Positions 23,378 through 35,002 of a stretch of 64,000 nucleotides of DNA are shown piece after piece. The notes under the pieces are model-generated. The model was not told the origin of the DNA. It saw nothing but the letters and a program-made list of their open reading frames with translations, and searched no databases. Made by a program: the position numbers and the translations under genes. The stretch's first letter is position 1. Each line of letters opens with the position of its first letter. This DNA comes from Dryas octopetala (taxonomy: Eukaryota; Streptophyta; Magnoliopsida; Rosales; Rosaceae): the NCBI GenBank assembly GCA_963921425.1, contig OY992832.1, positions 5,828,001 through 5,892,000 of the forward strand. The letters are read 5' to 3'.

Positions 23378-24488
23378 ATAGTTTTGCATGCTCATGCATG
23401 TAACATGGTTATGTAATAACATTAGTTTGATAGTGGTTACATACTATCAGATGAGTCTTGATGCTTTATCAGGTGAAGTTGAAATGGGTGGGGTAAGTCA
23501 TAACATATTGTACCTATGCTTTTTATGTAGCAAATAAAAAATAATAGTTGCAGAATGAAAATGAATACATAAAAGTTATAAATAAAGCAGAACTCGGAAT
23601 TTAGTCCAAAAAAAAGTAGAACTTAGAATGAAAGTTTTATGTGTTGTTATGTTGCAAGGGTGTGAATTGTGATATATTTTTTCCCTTTTCTTTCCCAGCT
23701 TGAGTCTAATAAGATGTCCAATGGCCCTTCTGTTTTTTTTTCATTACATTGAGTTGTTACCATTCCAGAGTGCTTGGATTTATAGTATTCTTGTATCATA
23801 GAAATTTGTCGATTATATTGAGAGATATTCGATATTAATTGGCTGACATAAAATTTATATTGTGAAAATGGTAATTCTTTTCCTGAAAAGAAGAATTTTT
23901 ATATTTAATGATCCATAGTTTTCTTTATAGAATTTCTTCGCAATCATGAACTCTGCAATCTATAAAGTGGAATCACTGCTATATGGATTAATGCAGATTA
24001 TAAATGTTGTATGAAAGAGATGAGAAATTGTTGTGGGGGCTTTTGTAGCTCTAGTGGTTAAGAGCATTCACCCCCCACACTCGAAGCCCCGAGTTCGAAT
24101 CCTCCTTCCCCCAATATCGTTTGATCAAAAACGAAAGAGTTGATAAATTTTTTGGGTACACTGCAAATAATCTAATAGTACTGTCAAGATGAGCTGGAAC
24201 TGTGTTGTTGGAACTTGCTTTTGTTCTTAAATCTTAAGTTGAGTTGCACTATTGTTCCAAATGCCCCTAAGCTCCAAATTTTATTAACGAGTTAATGTTA
24301 ATCTGCATTATTTATTCATTTAATACTTTTCTACAGCTGAAGAAGTCCAGAAGGTGGACAGCTCTGCTAAAACTGGAGGTGAAGATGCAGAGGTAATTTA
24401 TTTGCTTATCTAGCCACCATTTTGTTCTTTCATTTTTGGCCATATTGGGTCCTTGACATCCTTATTTTCCTTTTTCTTTGGGCAGTGA
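21146..24488 (+). CDS. 14-3-3-like protein (GF14)
   Basis: A dimeric phosphoserine/threonine-binding adaptor, cytosolic and nuclear. Exons: 21146-21218, 21550-21856, 21951-22038, 22773-22882, 23033-23181, 24337-24392, 24486-24488. The joined CDS codes 261 residues, normal for the family. Both 14-3-3 signatures are complete: [11 protein letters not shown] near 45-55 and the [20 protein letters not shown] stretch near 210-230. The binding-groove residues are present: Lys in YKNV, Arg in ARRASWR, and Arg-Tyr in DYYRYLAEF. The acidic variable tail is [19 protein letters not shown]. The phase-1 split within YDE and several introns in the N-terminal half resemble the plant epsilon-type group, but no isoform name is assigned. 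The last intron lies exactly between the final Glu codon and the TGA, so the last coding exon is only the stop codon. Confidence 0.92.
23322..23376. repeat. (GA)n microsatellite in a 14-3-3 intron
   Basis: About 27 uninterrupted GA units in the intron between exons 5 and 6. Confidence 0.97.
24013..24152 (+). mobile_element. tRNA-headed SINE insertion with target-site duplication
   Basis: The body is about 24033-24132. It begins GGGGGCTTTTGTAGCTCTAG with an A box (TAGCTCTAGTGG) and has a B box (GTTCGAATC) near 24093-24101. It ends in CCCCCA and a short ATCAAAAAC tail. Flanks 24013-24032 and 24133-24152 match in about 17 of 20 positions (GAAAGAG.TGA.AAATT.TT), as expected for an aged target duplication. 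The D arm pairs, but the anticodon and T stems do not, so this is not a working tRNA gene. Confidence 0.65.
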
Positions 24489-26080
24489 ATTGAAGCGGAC
24501 CATGGCTACGGCTTCTGTATTCTATAGATGGAGCAAAGTTAATGCATGTTTTACTCTTTTAGGGTGCTTTTTCATATTTTTCCTTTTTGTGATTTTTGTT
24601 ATTGTAGTTTGGCCTTATTGCTAGTACATTTTCAAACCTCGACTTCATCTCTCCATGCTCTTGACCTAATGCAAAGGCTTTCTTCTACATATCCATCCTC
24701 TGTTTAGATTTGAGAATGTGGCTCTCCATTTAGTTGGGGTTTGACATCATATTGTCATTGCTTTATCTGCTGATTCTGAATGTGTGGTATGTTTTCTTGG
24801 GCTGTTTGTGTTGTTTCCTTTTAGCCGTGATATCTGTAATGACAGAGCATCAATATCCAACGGCAAGAATAACCTGATAAGGGAGATAGCCAGTTGAGTT
24901 GACCGTTTGCTTGGCAAAAGATAATTTCTCAGGGAATTTTCTCTAGACTAAAAAGAACTGAAAAATATAGAAAAGTTGTTTTCATTTGATTTTCACACAA
25001 ACGGGTTGCTATGATTAGAAAGTGCTGGTTGAGAGCCCTTGCCCACAAGGACTGGGCTGCAGGGGCATCATTCAGCAGTTAGCACCTTCAATCAACAAGT
25101 TAACTACCATTTCCCCATTGTTCTCACCGGTCACCATTCACCCGTGGGTCTGTATTTCTGAAAACATATTCAGACATAACTCGTAGTGCGCAACTATCAC
25201 CGAACGTTTAGCAACAAAATTTTAACACAGGTGAGTGTTGTTTTCTGGGTGAAGTTTTGAGGGTAAATTCTCATTTTTTTCACTTTATTCTCTCTTAGAG
25301 TATAAAATAGACTTGATAGAAGCGTTATGTTAAGGTTTAACTCTAGCTTAAAATTCCGGAGTTAAATTATAACATGAACATCTTTGAATCAGTGCCGAAC
25401 GCTCGGCATCAAGTGCGAATGTGTGGACGTTCGCACTACGTCACACCTGAATAGGCCTGTTCAAACATAACCTGACAAAAATTAAGGTATTCCTTAGTCA
25501 TCCATTAAAAAAAATAAAAAATACTAACCTTTCTCCCTCAACAGCTTAAAAGGTATCATGAAGTCCTCCTTCAATTCTTAACCTGCCATTTTGACAATTG
25601 TATCTAACAACCATTATTATTGGACAGAGCTTCTTTTAAACGCTCTTGGTTTAAAGGAAATAGAGTCAAGAAAACAAATACTACAGCTCTAATTTAAATA
25701 ACAAAAAAAAAAACAAATACTTTGGGCTTTCGTTAAATTTACTGTTTTTCCATGATTTTCCGGCAAAAAGAAACGCAACCTTAACCATTGGTTTTGCAGG
25801 CATAAGTGCATAACTCGGGCGACAAAGCTACTTGTTAGTAATGGTCTAGTATTCCACCAACACTTTTTTTTGTTTTGACAAAACACTTATTTTCCGAAAA
25901 CTAAAAAATTAATAAATATAATCCAAGACAGAGAAATTTAAGAAGCAAAAGAGCGGGTCAAAATAATTATCTCAAATTCTCAACCATATATAAATGAGGT
26001 GAAAAATGACAACCTCAGAAAAATAACTGCTTACTAAAAGACAACAAATTCCCCAAAATATGCGTAGTACTGTTTGACCT
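24489..26080. other. Spacer between 14-3-3 and Ole e 1-like genes
   Basis: The 14-3-3 3' UTR followed by AT-rich sequence. A GC-richer block at about 25010-25230 and 25380-25450 has no conserved frame. Nothing else is supportable. Confidence 0.45.
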
Positions 26081-26087
26081 TATAAAA
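26081..26087 (+). promoter_or_regulatory. TATA box of the Ole e 1-like gene
   Basis: TATAAAA lies 92 bases before the chosen ATG, placing transcription start near 26110 and leaving a ~60-base leader. An ATG at 26097-26099 would then lie upstream of the transcript. Confidence 0.5.
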
Positions 26088-26172
26088 GAGAGAGCCATGC
26101 TAATTCATCTACATATAGTCTGTTCCTCCTTTGAATTCAACTCCAAACAAGCAAAAACGAGATAAATCAACA

Positions 26173-26779
26173 ATGATGACAAAGTCCAGAAGTATTATCC
26201 TTGCCTCTGCCCTTTGCTTCTTGTCCCTCCTCGGTTTCGCTCACTGCGAGGAGACCCTCAAGGTGGAGGGCACAGTTTACTGTGACAGTTGCCGTATCCA
26301 GTTTATAACAAGGATCAGTGAGTTCATTCAAGGTATGTATATATACATTAATTGATTAAAGGCGACGAAGTCAGATATATATATAAATATGACACAAATA
26401 GTTTTATGGATTATGTGATGCGCATGGTGCAGGTGCAAAGGTGCGGTTGGAGTGCAGAGAGCGCGAAGGCGGAAGTATAACATACAGCAGAGAGGCGGAG
26501 ACCGAGGAGCAAGGAAGGTACCATATTCAAGTGGAGGGAGACCATGAGGAGGAGGTTTGTGAGGTGGCTCTGGTGAGCAGCCCCAAGGCTGAGTGCAGTG
26601 ACATCAGCCATGACTCCTTCTCCAGAATCAGCGCCAGAATCAGCCTCACAAACAACAATGGAATCGCCGGCCCTGTACGCATTGCCAACCCTCTTGGCTT
26701 CCTTAGGAAGGAGCCTCTTCCCCACTGCCCTGAGGTCCTCAAAGAGCTCGGACTCACCCCCGACGGCAACATCGCATAA
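26173..26779 (+). CDS. Pollen Ole e 1 allergen/extensin-like secreted protein
   Basis: A secreted protein of the Ole e 1 family, found in pollen and other tissue cell walls; the molecular role is not settled. Exons 26173-26332 and 26433-26779 join in frame to give 168 residues. The start is the first ATG after the TATA box; a second ATG follows immediately. The signal peptide is about 1-25 (IILASALCFLSLLGFAHC). The mature part starts EETLKVEGTVYCDSCRIQF, the family signature. Six cysteines are present: the YCDSC pair, LECRE, EEVCEV, AECSD and PHCPE, matching the family's three-disulfide pattern. The single phase-1 intron falls after the N-terminal signature, as is typical. Length and motifs are complete, with no damage seen. 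Confidence 0.88.
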
Positions 26780-26877
26780 CTACTTACGTCACGATCACGT
26801 CATCTCATCATCTCTTCATCCTCAACCAACCATTTTTGGATAAATAGGAATCCCTCTTGTCGATCTCTCGTCTATTC

Positions 26878-26883
26878 AATAAA
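26878..26883 (+). terminator. Poly(A) signal AATAAA of the Ole e 1-like gene
   Basis: A canonical AATAAA lies about 100 bases after the stop codon. Confidence 0.45.
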
Positions 26884-26899
26884 TGGGTTTCGTATAGTT

Positions 26900-28410
26900 T
26901 CCCTTTCCCTACTAATTAATTCGTACTCTTTTCAGTCTTGGTGAAGAGAGTAAGATGCAAAGGGATTTATTATATTATTCACTGGAACAAACCTACATTT
27001 CTTTCCATTTCATGACTACTTGCTTTGTCTTTTTTATCTCTTCTACGGATAATTGCCTTTTTTTTTTTGCCAGGGGAGATAATTACTTTTAATTTAATTT
27101 AGTGGATGGTGCAAATTACTTTTGATTTTTGAACGACAACAATTAATGTATATTAAGCTAACATTTACTATATCAAATTAATTGCGATGGCATTTGGGTA
27201 TCGATCTCACTATGTCAGTGAATCATAAAGCAATATTATCCCCTTCTTGAATTGCAATTTTAAAAAATATATATAGCAGAAAATTATGAAACAGTCTATT
27301 TCTTTGGATCGACACTCTTGAATTGGGTGTTCTATATATATAATTAACTTTAACTTTCTTATTTGAATGGTTGGCGTTTTCAGTTCACAGCACTAGAACT
27401 TGTAAAAGTGATGAAACCAATTCCTCATCGAAAGAGATTAATTATAAGCTAGAAATTGTAATATTCTCAAATTAATGGTGCGGGTGCAGAGTTTGGGAGA
27501 GGAATCAAAGATATTGGATGTTTGAATTTGAGGTTAACAATAAAATTGGTGTGTTTGGTTGCTTGGATAAAAAATTAAAACAGGGACAGATGGCCTCATT
27601 TAGTAGACCACATCAACTTTAAGTATATGAGGGGTCCCAAGACCCAAGTATTTCCCCAAAAAGCAATATGTATATTTTGAGAAATTTGTTCTGTCTAATG
27701 TCTATGCCTTGTTCTTCTGGTCCTTAACATGTCTGTTGGATTATTTTTAGGGTAGTGCTTTTCTTTAGGTAATTTCTTGCACTCTTCACATGTGAAGTGA
27801 AGGAAGCTTTTTGGGAAGTGTGAATACCACTCCCCTATATTTTATTCAAGAAATAAGTGTTTTAACAAAAAAAAAAATTTAAGTGTTTGGCAAATGGAAA
27901 AAAGAAATCCAAAGCTGAAAATTAAAAAACATAAAATAGATTTGTAAAGAAGATCAATCTTCATGATCAAATTAAAAGCAATATAGGAGCTAGTAAAGCC
28001 GCTTTATTTTTTATTTTTATTAATGATATTAATGCATGAAATAAGGAAGAAAATTGTTAAAAACAATTTTCAAATGGAATACCAAATGCATCCTTAAATG
28101 CTTTTTGAGACGTTTACATTTGCTTGGTACTTGTCCTTTTTATCACTAGACAACTTGTAATTTTAATAGACGCAATTCAATTTATTCTCTTATTTTTGTC
28201 AATATTACAGTTACGAAAAAAAGGGTTTTCTTTTCAATGCTTTAACTACTTCATCAACGGTAGAGACTAGAGGTAGTAGTTAAAAGAGCATTTAGTTTTA
28301 CATTTGAGATCTTAAGTTTGAATTCTTCCTCCATAAATTATTTAAATTATTTAATTAAAAAAACTTTTATTTAATTTATGAATATATATATAATTTATTA
28401 ATCTCTTTTT
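26900..28410. other. AT-rich spacer with a degenerate tRNA-like (SINE-like) segment
   Basis: No coding gene is seen. Around 28253-28345 there is a sequence with eroded A-box-like (TAGAGGTAGTAGTTAAAAG) and B-box-like (GTTTGAATTC) motifs and the 'AAGAGCA' string shared with the SINE at 24033. It is therefore a possible older copy. Confidence 0.35.
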
Positions 28411-28418
28411 ATTTTTTC

Positions 28419-28618
28419 AGTAGTGCTACATATACCACATTTTTATACCATAATTTTATACCACCTTATGTGGCAACTTACATGGCATTCATACATTGGA
28501 TACTAAAAAATAAAAAGAAAAACTCAAAAAGAAAAAGAAAAACATTGTCCAATAAAGTAATGACACGTCAGATGGTATAAATATGTGGTATAAGAATGTA
28601 GTAAGTATAGCATTATCC
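28419..28618. mobile_element. MITE (~200 bp) with terminal inverted repeats
   Basis: The left end (AGTGCTACATATACCACATT) matches the reverse complement of the right end (GGATAATGCTATACTTACTA...) over about 45 bases with mismatches, including ATACCACAT and TTTATACCA. Flanks TTATTTTTTC (left) and TTATTTTTC (right) look like a 9-10 bp target duplication with one T lost or gained. It is about 385 bp upstream of the DHODH ATG. No coding capacity. Confidence 0.6.
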
Positions 28619-29002
28619 TTATTTTTCTTCTCAATTTATTTGAAACTTAAAATAAAAGGAGAATTTAATAAAGAGTGGATAGTTCGATTAATGACCCATA
28701 AACGCACAATTAACCCATTAACCCGATTAATCTAAAAAACGGGTGCCCATATATCACCCATACAAAAAAAAAAAAGCCAAACCCATCTTTGCGGCTTTGC
28801 CTATACCCACTGTCCCGCTCGTTCTATTAGCCGCCGCAACCCGCCGTTTAGCACTCTCTTGGCTTCCATTGCTCTGTACGTTCCTTTTCCCATTACTGAA
28901 TTTGCCTTTGATTTTTTTTCCCCGAATTATTTTGTGGGTCGAAATTTAAATCATTGAAAGAATTCTAATTCTAATTTTTATTTTATTTAATTATTGAAAG
29001 TC

Positions 29003-32000
29003 ATGGCGGCAAGGGCTTCAAGAAAATTACTGAGAGACTTTTTGTTCAAAAGGGCATGTACAACTCCTATTGGAAGTGCCAGACATTGTTCTTCTGCTGC
29101 AGAAACTACTCCAAAGATCCCTCATTTTTCTAAGAAAGTATGCTCTCTCTTTTTCCCCTTTGTATATACATGACTAACTTTTTGATTGCAAAGAATCACA
29201 GAAAATGAATTTTGACGATTATGATGTTATTTGTTTCCTGTAAAATGCAAACCCATCTCACCAAAGTGCTGCCTTTTCACTTTATCTTGCTTACAGTTTA
29301 ATTTTAAGTCCATTTTGTTGAAAACCAAGTTTGTTTAAACAAGTGGAAGACATTGTTGTTGATTCTGAAGTGGTGTCTGCTTATTTTGAACTGCAGGGGA
29401 GGTTGTTGACGGGGGCCACCTTAGGTTTAGTTATAGCTGGAGGAGCTTATGTGAGCACTGTGGATGAAGCAACTTTCTGGTACCTCATTTAAATCTTTTA
29501 GTAAAAGTTTTGCTGTATTTGCATACCTTTACTATGGTATACCAGTCTGGTGACAGTATTTCTCCCACTATGGTATGCTAGTTATCTTTGTATTTTCACT
29601 CCCCACTATGGTATGCCATCATAATGCCTGGCTCCTGGTGGATGCACTAAAGACCCAAATTGGATGGTAATTCAATGGTCATCAGAGAAAGAATTCTGGA
29701 ATTTTAATTTTGTTATGCTTAATTCTTGCCATGGTAATTACGGTTTTTATTGTTATGGTATTGCATACTTAATTTGTGTGGATGAAGTTGAAACTATGTA
29801 ATCGTATTCATTATCAGTTTGTTGAATGGCCTAATTTTTTGTGAAATATTGAATTTTTAAATTTAGTTACGTTTATTGCTAATTTTTGGGTATCAAATTT
29901 TTGAAGTGGCTGGCTATTCTCAGCTACAAAACTTGTGAATCCATTCTTCGCCCTTTTGGATCCAGAGGTTGCTCACAGACTTGCTGTATCAGCCGCAGCA
30001 CGTGGTTGGGTTCCTAGAGAGAAGAGATCTGATCCATCAAATTTAGGGCTAGAAGTTTGGGGAAGGAAGTTCTCTAACCCAATAGGTCTTGCTGCTGGCT
30101 TTGATAAAAATGCTGAGGCTATTGACGGTTTACTTGGTATAGGCTTCGGCTTTGTAGAGATTGGTTCTGTAACCCCTGTTCCACAGGAGGGTAATCCAAA
30201 GCCTCGTATCTTCAGATTGCGTCAGGAAGGGTAAGAGCATATTCTTATCTCATTTTGTTGTTCTGGTTATGTCTTGAATTGACTCAAACTTGTTGAGTTG
30301 AGTCAATTTTTCTGTTTACTTTCTAAAGGCAATGAAGGTGCTTTGCATTGTGAAGGTTTGATTTCTGATGACTTGGACTGGTTAAATTTCGTTTTCTGAT
30401 TTATGTGCTATCAATCTGCCTGATTTTATGTCCAGTGCTATCATCAATCGATGTGGCTTTAATAGTGAAGGAATTGTTGCTGTTGCAAAGCGGTTGGGTG
30501 CTCAGCACGGTAAGAGGAAGTTGGATGAAACTTCAAGCACTTCACCTTCCTCTGGTGATGAAGTCAAAAAAGGAGGCAAAGCTGGCCCTGGCTTACTAGG
30601 GGTGAATCTTGGAAAAAATAAGACAAGTGAAGATGCTGCTGCAGATTATGTACAAGGGGTTCATACATTGTCCCAGTATGCTGATTACTTGGTAGATTGT
30701 TCTCTACTGATTTCTCATAGCCTAGTAATTTTTCAGTTTTTTATGCTAAATGTTGAAATTTGATTTATAAGAAATAGATGTAGAGTTCTTAAGTTAATGT
30801 CAATTATGTCTTCTGAGGGGTTTTAAAGTTCATGTTAACTAGATATTTTGGCAAATAATTGGGAAGTCTGGCTTTGATTATTTAACTAGGATATATGGAC
30901 ATCAAATTGTATCTGGAATGATTCAGATTAAGATAAAGATTGCTGTTAAACTTCTGTAGTGAAAGCTGAATAATCAATAGCCTGAACTTTGTATGCCCTA
31001 AACTTCCATAAGTTGTTTGCTAATAATTCACAAGCTGCATGCAAAAATGTTTTCATGTCTGTATAGATGTCTCAAGTTCAAATCCAGTTGCAGTAATTTG
31101 ACAATATATGTGCTTATCACTTTGCAGGTGATTAATGTTTCATCACCCAACACCCCTGGGTTACGTATGCTTCAGGGAAGAAAGCAGTTAAAGGACCTTG
31201 TGAAGAAGGTATGGAGCTCAAGTCATGAACCTCTTTTCTCTCTTTATAATTGGCAACAATCTCTGACGCAAAAGTTGGCTCTTGTAATACTTTCTTTCTT
31301 CAAGGTTCAAGCTGCTCGTGATGAAATGCAATGGGGTGAGGAGGGCCCTCCTCCATTGCTCGTGAAAATTGCTCCAGATTTGTCTAAAGAAGACCTTGAA
31401 GATATTGCTGCAGTATGTATATATGCTCGTAATTTGAGTACTTTTTTTTTTCTTCCCCCCAAAGGATGGTGTTCTCATGGTTCTTTGTTCATGAATATAG
31501 GTTGCCCTTGCCCTTCGCTTGGACGGATTGGTATCTTTCCTTCTATCACAAACTTAACTACTTTCCTTGTTAGCATATTCCTATGTTCTATCATGCCTAT
31601 CAATACTTGAGTATGCACTGAAGCTAGCATTAGGAGGCCCAACTGTGACCAAATTTGATGATATCACCAACGCTTGAACTGTGCTTTATTAAACTCAAAG
31701 TTCTTCTGCTGAGTTCCGCTGCATGATTTTGATTTTTTTAATCAAACAATTCCACTGCATGGTTGATACTTTATGATGAAGATCTCATGGAATTTGTTGT
31801 CTTCATTATTCCATTAATATTTCTGATAATATTTAAAAAATTCTTTACATTTTCATTTTAATAAGAAGAATCTCCAATAACTCACAGCCTCTATTTTTTT
31901 AAGAAAAGAGGGAAAAAGTTTTACCTTTTGTTATTGTTAGTAGTAGAGTCTATATTTGTTGATGAGCTTATGACTATATATCTTTTAGTATAGGTTATAC

Positions 32001-32935
32001 TAACATTTATTGCAAGTTAAATATTATCGTTCAATTTGTTCTGCTATAATGAGTTGTTTTTATTTTCCTTTTTCCTTCGAGATTATATCAAATACAACTG
32101 TTTCAAGACCAGATGCGGTTAGTAAAGATCCAATGGCTTCTGAAACTGGTGGCTTGAGTGGGAAGCCACTCTTTAATATCTCTACCAGTATCTTAAAGGA
32201 GATGTACATTTTGACTAGGGTAGGTCGTTTTTTTCTAACTTGTGTAACTTGTTATTCTTGATACTTCCACTGAGATAGTGTAGGTAGAACATGGCTTGTA
32301 CAAGATGCACTTCTTTTTAGTTTCTATCATTGAAATTTTTAAATATGTTGAGTATTCAGGCTGGAGATCTCATTTTACTGTTGTGCTGACCGATCATTTT
32401 AACATGGCTTATGCACAAGAAAAGTTGCAGTACTGTTGATAATCCTTTTTTTTTTTTTTTTTTCCTGTTTCCATTTTTATGTTATGTATCAGAGTTTGAT
32501 ACTGTTAATTTAATATCAATCAGGGAAAGATTCCTTTAATAGGGTGTGGAGGCATTAGCAGGTAAAATCAGAACATCCATTTGTTAATAATATTATGACT
32601 GACATCTATTCATGATTAGGCATTATCTTTTTTCCTCTAAATTTACCATGTTTATGCAATTGATTTAGTGGTGAGGATGCTTACAAAAAAATAAGAGCTG
32701 GAGCAACTCTTGTTCAGCTTTATACATCATTTGCCTATGGGGGGCCTGCTCTAATCCCCCAGATAAAGGTATTTTCTGATGCACCCATTCTGCAGAAGCC
32801 CTATTTTCTAATGTCAACAACATGCTTGTTGTCTTATTATCTTTTTCTTTGTTTCCTTAGGCCGAAATCACTGAATGCTTAGAAAGGGATGGTTTCAAGT
32901 CCGTCCTTGAAGCAGTTGGTGCAGATTGCAGATGA
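29003..32935 (+). CDS. PYRD: Dihydroorotate dehydrogenase (quinone), mitochondrial
   Basis: A class 2 DHODH, the fourth step of de novo pyrimidine synthesis: it oxidises dihydroorotate to orotate and passes electrons to ubiquinone at the inner mitochondrial membrane. Exons: 29003-29137, 29397-29479, 29907-30230, 30436-30691, 31128-31208, 31305-31412, 31501-31530, 32082-32219, 32524-32561, 32669-32768, 32861-32935. The product is 455 residues (Arabidopsis about 460). It has an Arg/Ser-rich presequence (1-40), then a single membrane helix (about 48-64, [17 protein letters not shown]) and the quinone-tunnel helices ([19 protein letters not shown]). The FMN barrel includes [42 protein letters not shown] (class 2 catalytic Ser, 270-271), [34 protein letters not shown] and [14 protein letters not shown] plant-type Lys/Ser-rich insertion follows [12 protein letters not shown]. 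Exon 7 is only 30 bases. All motifs are intact. Confidence 0.94.
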
Positions 32936-34380
32936 CTTTGCCCGGTGCGTGGTTTCAAGTCGGTCCTTGGAAGCTTAAAATAGATGTGTGGTGCACTTAT
33001 TTGCGGAGAAAATTCCATTGCATGGTGTAGGTTTTGGTTCTTAAAACTTTTTTTTTTTTTTGGGTGGGGGAGTGTTAGAGATTTTTGAATAGTGAAGTAT
33101 GAGAAAATTTGAGGCAATAGAAGAGTCATTATTTTGTACCTATGAACTTTATAATGTGAATGCTAAGTTTACTGTAGCGAACGTTGCCAAATATTATTAG
33201 AAAGCGTCTCTAACAAAGGCTCCAGATACGCAGGCTTAGAGGTGTTTTTTTTTTTTTTTTTAGTCTTTTCTTTTCCATTGAAATTCCAAATTATATTGAT
33301 AAGGAACCCAGAACAAGAGTTTGCAGGCCGGCTTAGAGTTGATATATAAAAGTTCGGCATTCCCTGGTTTTATTACTCTCTTATGCAGGCTCTAAAAAAA
33401 TGAGTGTATAAAAATCAGATTCTTTTGGGGTTGTTTTGCACCAAATTTTCAGAATTCGGAAGTGTATATAAATTACAGAAAGAGAAAATGGTAGAACTAA
33501 TGACACTTTACATTTTAACCTCGCACTTTAACTGAATATCTTATAATTTTTTTCTGCACTTTATTTAACCTTGCACTCTAACTAGCAATAATGGTCATTA
33601 TCACTAATTCACTATCTTATAATTTAGGCTAAATATATGTTTCCCCTAATCTTTCCATCACGCTCAATCACTTTCTTCATGGAATACGATTTTCTACTTA
33701 TCTTTGTTCATAGCATTTATTCCTTGAATTTCTAATTCCCAAAGTCATTTTTTTTTCTCTCTCTTCAACATTCGGCATCGCCAAGATATGATCGGACTTA
33801 GCTTGTAATTTATGCCTCTTCCCTGTTTAAGTTTGGGTCAGTCAACCAATCTTATCCGTCCACTTGGTACATATATATATATGGTCAACTGTCCCAGCCC
33901 TCATATAATATTCATGCCGCGCTGCAAACACAAGAACTTTCTATATGACTTCATTTGCATGATTGAATTTGATAGCACATTTTCTTTTTCAATTTTATTT
34001 ATGAACGATACTGATATCGTATATAATAAAATAAGGAATTAAATTTCAGATTTCAAAGAAATTTCGAGAATTAAAAAATATAAAAATTTTGAAGAAAATT
34101 TCGATTTCATTGAAAATTTAGACTAAAACATGCAATTGAAACTTTTAACAAAATTTCGACAATTTCAAATCGGTAATATTTTGAAATCTTAAAAAAATGA
34201 AATTTAATTCCATGTAATAGAAAGATGATTCCATTAATTTGCACACAGACACACACATATACATATAAGGGTTAATTGATTAATACCAATTTGTATATAC
34301 ACCATTACTATATTTAGGTTAACACAATACATATATATTAAAGTTTTTCATTTTCATGAAATTACTACAATATATAAGGA
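32936..34380. other. Spacer between convergent DHODH and Dof genes
   Basis: The DHODH 3' UTR, with the exon sequence GGTTTCAAGTCCGTCCTTG partly repeated at about 32950-32970, then AT-rich sequence. From about 34030 to 34200 it is rich in GAAATTTCGA-type motifs. No gene is seen. Confidence 0.45.
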
Positions 34381-34400
34381 TGACAAAATTTAGGAAGGAA

Positions 34401-34910
34401 TCAGCTGCACGTTTGACCAGCTGAGCCGCTCCTCCGCCGCTTGGTGACCGGAAAAACTTGGCAGTAACCGCCTTGTGCCTCTGCGACCACATGCCACTCT
34501 TCCACCATCCCATCCAACTCAAACTGGTGCACTACCTCTGAAGCCTCGTATATACAACCCTCCGGGAAGCCGGCCAGCCCGCGGCACGGGGGCTTAGTTT
34601 TCCGTCGACCGGCCCCTATGGGCACGTTCCGTAGGGCCCCGCCGGCAGTCCAGTACCTCTGGCAGCCCTTGCAGAAGTGTCTAGGCTGGTTAACATTGTA
34701 GTTATTGAAGTAACAAAATTTAGTCTCCATGCTTTTGCATCTTGGGCATGGTATGATCCTATCTGGCCTCTTCATCTCCACCGTTTGATCATGATCACCA
34801 GCTTTCTTGGGTTCATCTTTTACTACTTGTCTATTTTGCAATGAAATGGTTGTCCCAAACAGCTTAATTCCAGGCACATGATGATCTTGGCTGTTGCGGA
34901 CCTCAGCCAT
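34401..34910 (-). CDS. Dof zinc finger protein, DOF1.5/COG1-like
   Basis: A nuclear Dof transcription factor that binds AAAG cores. The single exon gives 169 residues (Arabidopsis DOF1.5/COG1 is about 175). The start is the only ATG at the head of the frame ([19 protein letters not shown]); upstream in-frame codons contain no ATG. The GIKLFGTTI motif near 14-22 is typical of the CDF/COG1 branch. The Dof finger (about 53-107) has the complete CX2CX21CX2C ligands C55, C58, C80 and C83, plus the basic [15 protein letters not shown] stretch. The C-terminal part keeps the branch's short [11 protein letters not shown] block and a basic KRRRSGS near the end. COG1 relatives act in phytochrome and flowering-time output; that role is inferred from homology. 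Confidence 0.88.
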   Translation of the reverse strand: MAEVRNSQDHHVPGIKLFGTTISLQNRQVVKDEPKKAGDHDQTVEMKRPDRIIPCPRCKSMETKFCYFNNYNVNQPRHFCKGCQRYWTAGGALRNVPIGAGRRKTKPPCRGLAGFPEGCIYEASEVVHQFELDGMVEEWHVVAEAQGGYCQVFPVTKRRRSGSAGQTCS

Positions 34911-34990
34911 GGGATCGAGATAACTAGAAATTAAGAGACACAACAAACACACAAACTTTGTATGGTTTAAGGAAGGTTGCTAAGTGCTAG

Positions 34991-35002
34991 ATTATATATA
35001 TA
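34991..35002 (-). promoter_or_regulatory. TATA-like box upstream of the Dof gene
   Basis: A TATATATA run on the minus strand, about 85 bases before the ATG, consistent with a short leader. Confidence 0.35.

Noticed and set aside
24035-24114. A tRNA gene
   Set aside because: A and B boxes and the D arm are present, but the anticodon and T stems do not pair and the acceptor stem pairs at only about 5 of 7 positions. Flanking duplications point to a SINE.
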